The notes under the pieces were generated by a model. The model was not told the DNA's origin. It saw only the letters and a program-made list of their open reading frames with translations, and ran no database searches. Position numbers and translations under genes: made by a program. From Chitinophagaceae bacterium (GTDB lineage Bacteria; Bacteroidota; Bacteroidia; Chitinophagales; Chitinophagaceae), in contig JAGODE010000015.1 in NCBI GenBank assembly GCA_017998385.1, positions 1-35,441 on the forward strand: DNA of 35,441 bases, in the 5' to 3' direction. Position 1 is the first letter of the stretch; each line of letters opens with the position of its first letter. Positions 1-8,717 of the stretch are shown one piece after another.

Positions 1-232
1 CCGAGTTGTGAATTGCTTTCAAAATTTACTGTAGCTTAGATCTTTTACAACGCATCACTTTCCGTATGCACAAACTATGGGTTGTGAATTGCTTTCAAAA
101 TTTACTGTAGCTTAGATCTTTTACAACAAAGATTATGCAGTATACTATTGTGCCGAGTTGTGAATTGCTTTCAAAATTTACTGTAGCTTAGATCTTTTAC
201 AACGCATCACTTTCCGTATGCACAAACTATGG
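1..232 (+). repeat. Two-unit segmental duplication inside the CRISPR array
   Basis: The 29-nt spacer at 52-80 (starting GCATCACTTTCC) is identical to the spacer at 204-232. The four bases before the first repeat (CCGA) equal the end of the spacer at 128-156. The pattern is therefore X-A-X-A, a tandem duplication of a 152-bp block of two repeat-spacer units, best explained by recombination between identical repeats. Confidence 0.85.
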
Positions 233-2500
233 GTTGTGAATTGCTTTCAAAATTTACTGTAGCTTAGATCTTTTACAACGTGCGTGGAGTGCTGTTCGCC
301 GATCGTGCTGTTGTGAATTGCTTTCAAAATTTACTGTAGCTTAGATCTTTTACAACCCTGTCCGCGTTCGTGGATGCTGGCGGCATGTTGTGAATTGCTT
401 TCAAAATTTACTGTAGCTTAGATCTTTTACAACGAAAATGCAAATATGATTATCAAAAAAAAGGTTGTGAATTGCTTTCAAAATTTACTGTAGCTTAGAT
501 CTTTTACAACAGTGCACAAGTAGAAGAACTGAAAAAAGCAGGTTGTGAATTGCTTTCAAAATTTACTGTAGCTTAGATCTTTTACAACCAACAGAGCAAA
601 GCGAACACGAACTAGAAGTTGTGAATTGCTTTCAAAATTTACTGTAGCTTAGATCTTTTACAACCGGAAACCCGGGAGAAACAGCAAAAAACAGGTTGTG
701 AATTGCTTTCAAAATTTACTGTAGCTTAGATCTTTTACAACACAACGACAAGAGACAACTAAACCAACAGGGTTGTGAATTGCTTTCAAAATTTACTGTA
801 GCTTAGATCTTTTACAACAGCACTATCAGCTGTAGACACAAGTGAAGGGTTGTGAATTGCTTTCAAAATTTACTGTAGCTTAGATCTTTTACAACATTAA
901 AAAATTCGAAGCGGAAATGAAAGCGTTGTGAATTGCTTTCAAAATTTACTGTAGCTTAGATCTTTTACAACCAAGGTTCTTCGTGACAATGTAGAGAACT
1001 GGTTGTGAATTGCTTTCAAAATTTACTGTAGCTTAGATCTTTTACAACTACTGTTATCGCTTTCCAACGTGAAAATATGTTGTGAATTGCTTTCAAAATT
1101 TACTGTAGCTTAGATCTTTTACAACGCCCAGCTCCTGATTCATCTTCGCGCGTACGTTGTGAATTGCTTTCAAAATTTACTGTAGCTTAGATCTTTTACA
1201 ACCTCTCTTGTTTGTCTAATTTTTGCAGCCAGTTGTGAATTGCTTTCAAAATTTACTGTAGCTTAGATCTTTTACAACTTGATCTTGAGTAACCATGCAG
1301 TTCTACCTGTTGTGAATTGCTTTCAAAATTTACTGTAGCTTAGATCTTTTACAACCTACGTAACACAATGCTTGGAAGTCAGCAGTTGTGAATTGCTTTC
1401 AAAATTTACTGTAGCTTAGATCTTTTACAACAAGAACCAATAAAAGACGGAGCGCCTGGTTGTGAATTGCTTTCAAAATTTACTGTAGCTTAGATCTTTT
1501 ACAACGCAGGAGCAGCAGCACCTGCAGGAGGAGGCGTTGTGAATTGCTTTCAAAATTTACTGTAGCTTAGATCTTTTACAACCTATATGACCAATATCAA
1601 CAGAACGTACGGGTTGTGAATTGCTTTCAAAATTTACTGTAGCTTAGATCTTTTACAACATTGCAACAATGGGGCCTGCAACAGGCACAGTTGTGAATTG
1701 CTTTCAAAATTTACTGTAGCTTAGATCTTTTACAACCAGGAGCAGCAGCACCTGCAGGAGGAGGCGTTGTGAATTGCTTTCAAAATTTACTGTAGCTTAG
1801 ATCTTTTACAACATAGGATTACCGGGCACAACGTTTGACATGTTGTGAATTGCTTTCAAAATTTACTGTAGCTTAGATCTTTTACAACAAATACGGACAC
1901 GTCTGGAAAGGAGATGAGTTGTGAATTGCTTTCAAAATTTACTGTAGCTTAGATCTTTTACAACACACAATCATAGAAACAAAAAAAGAAACAAGTTGTG
2001 AATTGCTTTCAAAATTTACTGTAGCTTAGATCTTTTACAACGAAATGATGCAATTGCAAAACCAACGGCAGGTTGTGAATTGCTTTCAAAATTTACTGTA
2101 GCTTAGATCTTTTACAACAAGCATCTTAATGGGAATTTCAGCCTGGAGGTTGTGAATTGCTTTCAAAATTTACTGTAGCTTAGATCTTTTACAACCAGCG
2201 ACATACCGCAAGAAGCACCAACGGGTTGTGAATTGCTTTCAAAATTTACTGTAGCTTAGATCTTTTACAACTCGGCAGTACAGTAAACTCATTTACGGAA
2301 GTTGTGAATTGCTTTCAAAATTTACTGTAGCTTAGATCTTTTACAACGTCAGAGGCATTGAAAAGCCTAAGCGGTGAGTTGTGAATTGCTTTCAAAATTT
2401 ACTGTAGCTTAGATCTTTTACAACCACTTTTAAATGTGAAGGAATTGAAATCGGTTGTGAATTGCTTTCAAAATTTACTGTAGCTTAGATCTTTTACAAC
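1..2500 (+). CRISPR. Type II-C CRISPR array, right part (33 repeats, 32 full spacers)
   Basis: There are 33 apparently identical 47-nt repeats beginning GTTGTGAATTGCTTTC and ending GATCTTTTACAAC. The first is at 5-51 and the last at 2454-2500. Spacers are mostly 29-30 nt, with extremes of 27 nt (1432-1458) and 31 nt (511-541). Bases 1-4 are the end of another spacer, so the array continues beyond the left edge. The first 17-18 nt of the repeat in plus orientation are perfectly complementary to the tracrRNA anti-repeat at 8209-8225, so mature crRNAs read left to right. The leader and newest spacers should therefore lie outside the window to the left, and the trailer is at 2501-2544. The repeat contains TAGCTTAG, a degenerate TAnnTTTG box, at the position where related Bacteroidota repeats carry a promoter, so transcription from within repeats is possible but weakly supported. 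Confidence 0.98.
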
Positions 2501-2544
2501 CGAAAGCTTATAAACTATTGATTTAAGGTCGGTTAAGCTACTTT

Positions 2545-2588
2545 CAGGATCAGAAAAACGGGCACTTTAACCCGTTTTTCTGATCCTG
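2545..2588. terminator. Bidirectional intrinsic terminator between cas2 and the array
   Basis: A perfect inverted repeat has 18-bp arms (2545-2562 and 2571-2588) and an 8-nt loop. Each arm carries a GGG/CCC core followed by a run of five A or T, so the hairpin ends in a T-tract when read from either strand. It starts 3 bp after the cas2 stop codon and 44 bp after the last CRISPR repeat, so it can stop both the leftward cas transcript and the rightward pre-crRNA. Confidence 0.88.
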
Positions 2589-2591
2589 TTC

Positions 2592-3832
<1,241 letters not shown>

Positions 3833-3841
3833 ACTCTCCCT

Positions 3842-6800
3842 TTAATATTCACCAACTCCTACTATATATCCGAAATGATTCACACGAACCTTGACAATCC
3901 TTTCAAGATGGCCTAAGCTTTTTATATTTTTATATGCTATGTCCTTAAGTGCTTTATTCTCCTCTACTGAAGTCTCCAGATGATGCCTAAATACATACTC
4001 CCTCACAAACGAGTTTCCATACCCAACTTTTGACAATTTTTGAACCCGGAACAAATTTGGACTAATCAATTTCCTATTTAGAGGGTCAAGTAAATCTATC
4101 TCTTGTGGGTAAAAGCCAGTCTGCTCATTTGGGAAAACAAACATTTCATTTTGCTTCATTGTGAAAAGAAATTTCCAACCCAATCCGCTGTTATATTCTT
4201 TGTTTATTACATTTTCACCAGCATTTGACAATTGAACAGCATCAAAAAGAGTTACAATATTGTCCTGTAAATATCCTTCCGAGTCCCGGTAAATAGCTAC
4301 ATGATGGTTATTGCCAGTACTCACAAATGAACTAGGAACCTGTTTACCGTCTTTATCAAAAATAGGGTTGCCAAAATGATCCTTTTTATAATGCAGCGGT
4401 TCTGCATTTTTTACGCCGCTGATTGTAACACGCTTAATCGCGATACCCTTGGCTTCATTAAGCCAAATTGGATTTTTATCTAACTCACTGAAAGCACGTT
4501 TAGGGTCACCGCCAAAATCTGAAAGACGTCTTAACAATACTTCCTTTACTTTCTTATCCAAAACTTTATCAATGGTTCTTTCATCTTTTAAATTTTCTGG
4601 AGTTACGTCTTTTCGAATTGAATAATCCTCTTCTAAAAACATAATTTTTACCTTATCAGGTATTACTTTAGTTTTAGAATCGTCCAAATAAATAGGATTT
4701 TTGCTTAATAAATTTTTACCGGAAAAAGCTCTTTTAGGATCATTTCCATTTGCAATAAGCCTTTCTTGCAGTAACTTTCTGTACAATGGATTAGAAACTT
4801 GCGCAATCATAGCCGTATCAAACTTTGACCCAATCTTTTCTTCCTTAATAGTGACGCATTGATACTTTCCATAAATGGTTTCTTTATGCAGTTGCCCTCG
4901 CGGCGTAAGTTCCATTTTAACCTTTTCACCATGGGCTGTCTTAATTTTGTTCTTGTTTTTAGTAACTACTTTATTTTTGGCTTTGTATGAAATGAGTACA
5001 TTTTCTAGATGATGCTTTGCCACCTCTCGAAAATCAGGAATAGGCGACTTAAATTTTCTTCTTCTGTTTCCCAGGTCGTCATAGATTAATTCGGTTTCTT
5101 TTTCTTCTATCCTGCTCACAACAGGATGCCATTTGTTGGCCTCGTCTTTTCGGGCATTCAGATGATTAAGGTACTGGATATGACTGTGCCTCGTGAAAGC
5201 GATTGTTAATGCATCCATAGCATGATGTCGATGATCGCTTCGTTTGCTCCATTCAGGAATACGCTCTTTTTGTCCACCGTCTCTTTTTGCTATCATTTCG
5301 GTCAACCCCAACGACCTGAACTTCGGCAGGTTAATTTCTTGCATCACATTTACTAAACCCCAATCCTCACGAAGTCTTGCGGTAATTTCGCCACTTGTAG
5401 AAACAACGCTTCTGCTAACTGTCAGGAGCATCTGCTTTGCCTTTTTAGCGATATATTGACTTTCCCGTAAATCCCGTTCTATAAACCCATCGCCAATCTC
5501 TGTAATACGCTTCTGCAGTTTCTGGAACTTTGCCTTACTAATTCCTTCCTCCTTATTTTTCTTACCTAGTTCATATAAATTCGTAATCCGGCTTAAATAT
5601 TCATCCACCGCTTTTTCGCCGTGCTTACTTAAAATATAGTCATAAGCCGTCTTATTGCCTTTCTCCTGATTATCCTTTCTGAACACCAGTGTTTTATTGG
5701 AAAAACTATCATCAAACAAGCTCATTTGCGGGATAATATGATCTACATCAATCTGCTTGCTAAAGAGGATATCCGGCGGAATATACTCATTGGTGTACAG
5801 ATCCTTATACGCATTATTTTTCAACTCTTCGTACAGCTTATAACGGATAATATCATTCCTGGAGGGGTTCTGAATGCCGAATTTGGCCTGTAATATCTTT
5901 TCTATTTTTTCATGTAGTTGCCTGGCAGCATTAATATTACTGGTCATCTCAGCTCTTTCAGCAGCATTCTTTTTTAGATCACGGGCTAATTCAATCCTAA
6001 TCTCGTCAAAATGAAAGTCTTCCAGTACCCCTTTCTCTTTTCTTTTTTTATTTTCTTCATCGATCAAAGCATTGACCACATTCACCATTTGGTTAAGAAT
6101 CTTCTCGACAACCGGATTCCGTAGTTCATTCTTTTTCAAAAGAACCAGACGCTTTTGCAGAGGTCGGTTCACTTCCTCGTCCTTAGTAAGTGAGGAGGAT
6201 GAGTGCCTATACCCAGCCTGCAAACAAGCTTTGTCGTAAGTCAGCTCTTTAAGATACGGATATACTTTCCGCATAGCCTTCGTACTCAAACTACCATATT
6301 CATTGGCAAATGTTACACTGGCCAATATTTTGGAATGCTCTTCCTTAAATCCAAACCTTCGACCCAGTATTCTATACAACTTTTCATTACCGCTAGGAGA
6401 AGCATCTTCTTCGTAAGAATATAACAAATGCCATAACTGGTAAGCCGCTTGTTTTTCGAATTCTTTCCCATCCAGTTCCGCATCAAAATCAAGAATAGCG
6501 GTATTAATACCCAATAATTCGAAAACAGAACGGACCATCTCCCTAACCTCGGCCGCTGATCTTTCTATCTTAGCCACATCAATCTCATCGCTCCCGCTTA
6601 ACTTCAGCAAATCTTCATCATATCCTTCTATCTCCAATATTTTTAAATACGCATCATATAAAACTTTGGCGGTTCGATTACCTTCCAGTGCGTGATAATT
6701 GGCCTCCCAATCTTTACTCTTGTATCCAAGTATCCGGATTGCCTCAGATGCCGGGATATTTCCTTTTATATTGAGTTCATCAAAAAGTTGTTGTTTTGCA

Positions 6801-8113
6801 TCCTGATCAGGTAACACTATTTCATTCGTCGATTTATTTTTAAACTCAAGATTATTCAATACCTGCCAAATCTTAAACTCCTGAAATAAAGGCGAGGACT
6901 TTGGGGAGACCCTAAGCCCTATCCTTTTCTTCACCTTTTGTCCGCTGGTTTCTATTTCAATCTCCTTACTTTCAAATTCACAAAAACTAATTAGCCCCTT
7001 TTGAGATTTTAGTTTTCGTTGATAGAAGATTATTACATCCCTGATTTCGTTCTTCAGCTCTTTGGTCAACTCTGAATGAAATTTTGCCTGCGTTTCCCAA
7101 ATGACCTCAAACTCATCTAAATAATCCTGCCGATAAAACACCTGGCCTTTTAACCTTTTGTGCGGGTTCTCCTTTATTTGTTGATAGAGATACTGGCCAA
7201 CTGTCTGTTTTTTAAAGAATAGCTCTTTACTTCTATCAGAAATGGCTCCCAGGTAACCGCTGGATTTGTTTAGATCATTATTAATTTCGGTAATCACATA
7301 GGCCATTTCTTCTTTATCCAAGCGCCTGCTTAAAGCATCCGATCGCCACCTATACGCCTGCATTTTTTTCTCCTCCCTGCTACCTTTATTTTCGGCAGTA
7401 TTAAATCCATAGTTGCCCCAAAAAGCAGCTGATGTTGCCCTCTGCCCCTTGCCTTCCAGATGTTTCTTAAATTCGGCTGTGAGAATTTCTGGATGAAACT
7501 GTTTTTGATAATTCCACACGCTATCAAGTTCAGCCTGAAGATCCGATCTATAGAAATCAGGAAGATATTTTTTCCCTTCATTTAAAAGCTGATAGGCAAG
7601 CTGACCCGGTGTTAGACCTTCCTCATAAAGCCGCTTGGCGACTGCCATACCATCAATTAACTGGCCTTCATCTTCATTTTTCGCTTTGCGACTACTTTTA
7701 TATCCCCTTTTCTTGTTAATTGTCAGAAGTACTCGTGCAAAAGCCTCTAAAGAAATCTTATCTGTTACTGCCAGGGCACGGAAAGAATAAGTTGAATGGG
7801 TGGTCCCCTTTCCATCTTCTGCCAGCTTCATTTCACTTGTAATAACACCAGACTGCTTCAGTATTTCAATTAGATTACGCCGGCGAAGCTGATAACGATC
7901 GAGGTTTCGACGCATACCCCGCTTGAGTGTTCGGTCGGCATTAACGGAAACAGGTTTTCCTTTTTCAAAATTTGTTTGCTCATCCGTACTTAACGGATTG
8001 ACTCTAACTCCAATAAGCTCGACTGATGAATTTTGAAAATTCTCATCTTCTAGCACTTTGGCAAAACCAATGGAGGTAGTGCCCAAATCAAGCCCAAGTA
8101 TTGTTTTAGCCAT
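3842..8113 (-). CDS. cas9: Type II-C CRISPR effector nuclease Cas9
   Basis: RNA-guided dsDNA endonuclease of 1423 aa, towards the long end of II-C Cas9s and in line with Bacteroidota members. RuvC-I is at 5-20 (LGLDLGTTSIG, Asp9). The Arg-rich bridge helix is at about 61-85 (TLKRGMRRNLDRYQLRRRN). RuvC-II has Glu708 in IRIELARD. The HNH domain has VDHIIPQ (Asp791, His792) and an Asn-containing segment through 806-820. RuvC-III has DHRHHAMDALT (His964, Asp967). All catalytic residues are present, so the enzyme is probably active. Residues 1115-1230 contain two copies of a DPKRAF...NP-I-x-L segment (1125 and 1203) in the wedge/PAM-interacting part. The gene leads the cas operon. No clear TAnnTTTG box was found upstream of it. 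Confidence 0.98.
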   Translation of the reverse strand: MAKTILGLDLGTTSIGFAKVLEDENFQNSSVELIGVRVNPLSTDEQTNFEKGKPVSVNADRTLKRGMRRNLDRYQLRRRNLIEILKQSGVITSEMKLAEDGKGTTHSTYSFRALAVTDKISLEAFARVLLTINKKRGYKSSRKAKNEDEGQLIDGMAVAKRLYEEGLTPGQLAYQLLNEGKKYLPDFYRSDLQAELDSVWNYQKQFHPEILTAEFKKHLEGKGQRATSAAFWGNYGFNTAENKGSREEKKMQAYRWRSDALSRRLDKEEMAYVITEINNDLNKSSGYLGAISDRSKELFFKKQTVGQYLYQQIKENPHKRLKGQVFYRQDYLDEFEVIWETQAKFHSELTKELKNEIRDVIIFYQRKLKSQKGLISFCEFESKEIEIETSGQKVKKRIGLRVSPKSSPLFQEFKIWQVLNNLEFKNKSTNEIVLPDQDAKQQLFDELNIKGNIPASEAIRILGYKSKDWEANYHALEGNRTAKVLYDAYLKILEIEGYDEDLLKLSGSDEIDVAKIERSAAEVREMVRSVFELLGINTAILDFDAELDGKEFEKQAAYQLWHLLYSYEEDASPSGNEKLYRILGRRFGFKEEHSKILASVTFANEYGSLSTKAMRKVYPYLKELTYDKACLQAGYRHSSSSLTKDEEVNRPLQKRLVLLKKNELRNPVVEKILNQMVNVVNALIDEENKKRKEKGVLEDFHFDEIRIELARDLKKNAAERAEMTSNINAARQLHEKIEKILQAKFGIQNPSRNDIIRYKLYEELKNNAYKDLYTNEYIPPDILFSKQIDVDHIIPQMSLFDDSFSNKTLVFRKDNQEKGNKTAYDYILSKHGEKAVDEYLSRITNLYELGKKNKEEGISKAKFQKLQKRITEIGDGFIERDLRESQYIAKKAKQMLLTVSRSVVSTSGEITARLREDWGLVNVMQEINLPKFRSLGLTEMIAKRDGGQKERIPEWSKRSDHRHHAMDALTIAFTRHSHIQYLNHLNARKDEANKWHPVVSRIEEKETELIYDDLGNRRRKFKSPIPDFREVAKHHLENVLISYKAKNKVVTKNKNKIKTAHGEKVKMELTPRGQLHKETIYGKYQCVTIKEEKIGSKFDTAMIAQVSNPLYRKLLQERLIANGNDPKRAFSGKNLLSKNPIYLDDSKTKVIPDKVKIMFLEEDYSIRKDVTPENLKDERTIDKVLDKKVKEVLLRRLSDFGGDPKRAFSELDKNPIWLNEAKGIAIKRVTISGVKNAEPLHYKKDHFGNPIFDKDGKQVPSSFVSTGNNHHVAIYRDSEGYLQDNIVTLFDAVQLSNAGENVINKEYNSGLGWKFLFTMKQNEMFVFPNEQTGFYPQEIDLLDPLNRKLISPNLFRVQKLSKVGYGNSFVREYVFRHHLETSVEENKALKDIAYKNIKSLGHLERIVKVRVNHFGYIVGVGEY

Positions 8114-8143
8114 CTCCTAATTTTTTGATCTATTAAATTACTC

Positions 8144-8182
8144 GAAAACAAATAAAAATTATACGGGAACCCGTAGCGGGAG
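8144..8182 (-). promoter_or_regulatory. Palindromic upstream motif shared with the gene set at 8718-15596
   Basis: On the minus strand this stretch reads CGGGTTCCCGTATAATTTT. It lies about 40-65 bp upstream of the cas9 start. The same 19-mer with one mismatch occurs at 15709-15728, upstream of the gene starting at 15596. It contains the imperfect palindrome TACGGG-AA-CCCGTA (8162-8175). It could be part of a promoter, an operator, or a dispersed intergenic repeat. Confidence 0.4.
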
Positions 8183-8197
8183 TTAAATCTGTTTACA

Positions 8198-8205
8198 TAC
8201 CTTTG
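8198..8205 (+). promoter_or_regulatory. tracrRNA promoter -7 element (TAnnTTTG)
   Basis: TACCTTTG is an exact match to the Bacteroidota -7 consensus TAnnTTTG. It lies 3-6 nt upstream of the start of the anti-repeat, which places the transcription start at the first bases of the anti-repeat. No convincing -33 TTG was seen at the usual distance. Confidence 0.7.
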
Positions 8206-8207
8206 TT

Positions 8208-8283
8208 ATTGAAAGCAATTCACAATAAGGATTATTCCGTTGTGAAAACATTTAGCGCCTCGCCTATCTGCGGGGCATTTTTT
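8208..8283 (+). ncRNA. tracrRNA for Cas9
   Basis: The anti-repeat at 8209-8225 (TTGAAAGCAATTCACAA) is perfectly complementary to positions 2-18 of the CRISPR repeat. The tail follows: AAGGATTATTCCG, in which GGA and TCC form a small nexus-like hairpin with a TTAT loop, then TTGTGAAAACATTTA, then the terminator stem GCCTCGC/GCGGGGC (8257-8263 and 8270-8276, one G-U pair) and six T at 8278-8283. The RNA is about 75 nt. It is divergent from cas9 and is needed for crRNA binding and, by analogy with other type II systems, RNase III processing. CACAA at the end of the anti-repeat can also pair with TTGTG at 8240-8244, so the free RNA may fold differently from the crRNA-bound form. Confidence 0.92.
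8257..8283 (+). terminator. Intrinsic terminator of tracrRNA
   Basis: A 7-bp GC-rich stem with one G-U pair and a 6-nt loop is followed by A and then TTTTTT. It defines the 3' end of the tracrRNA. Confidence 0.9.
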
Positions 8284-8288
8284 ATTAT

Positions 8289-8328
8289 AAATTATTATGA
8301 GAGGAGCAAGCTCCTCTCATAATAATTT
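8289..8328. repeat. Perfect 18-bp hairpin next to tracrRNA
   Basis: The arms at 8289-8306 and 8311-8328 are perfectly complementary around the loop CAAG. The inner core GAGGAG/CTCCTC is GC-rich and the outer half is AT-rich. It begins 5 nt after the tracrRNA T-run and its right arm overlaps the half-repeat at 8326-8345. It could be a terminator or stabiliser for a transcript from either side. Its function is unknown. Confidence 0.75.
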
Positions 8329-8345
8329 TGAAAACAATTCACAAC
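8326..8345 (-). repeat. Solitary CRISPR half-repeat (second anti-repeat) upstream of cas9
   Basis: On the plus strand this is TTTTGAAAACAATTCACAAC. On the minus strand it equals positions 1-20 of the array repeat with a single C-to-T change at position 12. It lacks the tracrRNA tail and the 3' half of the repeat. Read on the minus strand, a leftward transcript would carry unique sequence, then the repeat 5' half able to pair with tracrRNA, then a strong hairpin. That is the layout of a crRNA-like RNA. It may also be a decayed remnant of an array or of a duplicated tracrRNA gene. Confidence 0.7.
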
Positions 8346-8346
8346 T

Positions 8347-8393
8347 GATTTATTTATTATAATACTTGAATCTATAAGTAAAATAAATAAATC
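8347..8393. repeat. AT-rich inverted repeat beside the half-repeat
   Basis: GATTTATTTATT (8347-8358) is the exact reverse complement of AATAAATAAATC (8382-8393), with 23 nt between. It lies between the tRNA-like gene and the half-repeat. The sequence is low in complexity, so chance or a weak terminator of the tRNA-like transcript are both possible. Confidence 0.4.
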
Positions 8394-8395
8394 TG

Positions 8396-8403
8396 TACCT
8401 TTG
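8396..8403 (+). promoter_or_regulatory. TAnnTTTG match facing into the tRNA-like gene
   Basis: TACCTTTG with upstream AAATCTGT resembles the tracrRNA upstream region (AAATCTGT and TACCTTTG at 8185-8205). A rightward transcript would run antisense to the tRNA-like gene. No downstream plus-strand gene is evident, so activity is doubtful. Confidence 0.25.
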
Positions 8404-8407
8404 TGAG

Positions 8408-8480
8408 TGGAGCGGATGGGAATCGAACCCATAGTGAGTGAGTTATAAGGACACCGCATTAGCCATTATGCTACCGCCCC
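8408..8480 (-). tRNA. tRNA-like gene, anticodon TAT (Ile), with mismatched anticodon stem
   Basis: The 73-nt sequence folds as a cloverleaf. The acceptor stem is GGGGCGG/CCGCTCC with one G-U pair, the D arm GCAT-AATGGCTA-ATGC, the T arm ATGGG-TTCGATT-CCCAT, the variable loop has 5 nt, and the discriminator is A. No CCA is encoded. The anticodon loop is CTTATAA, giving anticodon TAT, which would read ATA (Ile). The anticodon stem GTGTC/CTCAC pairs only at three of five positions: U30-U40 and C31-C39 are mismatched. ATA is usually read in bacteria by a lysidine-modified CAT tRNA, so this is either a degenerate tRNA, a mobile-element tRNA, or an unusual functional one. Confidence 0.6.
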
Positions 8481-8482
8481 AC

Positions 8483-8513
8483 AATAAAATCGTTTCTCAA
8501 GAACGATTTTATT
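8483..8513. repeat. 12-bp inverted repeat upstream of the tRNA-like gene
   Basis: AATAAAATCGTT (8483-8494) and AACGATTTTATT (8502-8513) are perfectly complementary around a 7-nt loop. It could be a rho-independent terminator with A/T flanks, for example for leftward read-through. The rest of 8514-8717 is AT-rich and shows no gene. Confidence 0.45.
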
Positions 8514-8717
8514 TGATGACGCAAAAATATGTATTATAATTATAAATCAGGGTTTTTAGTATAATATTTCCACTAATTAACTTGGCAGGTTTCTTAAAAT
8601 ATTATAATTGATTGATTTTCAAATATTATTTACTATTAAGGGGTAATGATGCCTAAGAAAATATTTAGCTTACACTTTTGTTTTAAAATTAATTAGAGTC
8701 TTACACAGGCCAAACCA

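Noticed and set aside
2501..2544. Possible CRISPR leader next to cas2
   Set aside because: crRNA orientation from the anti-repeat makes this the trailer end; no promoter box seen towards the array.
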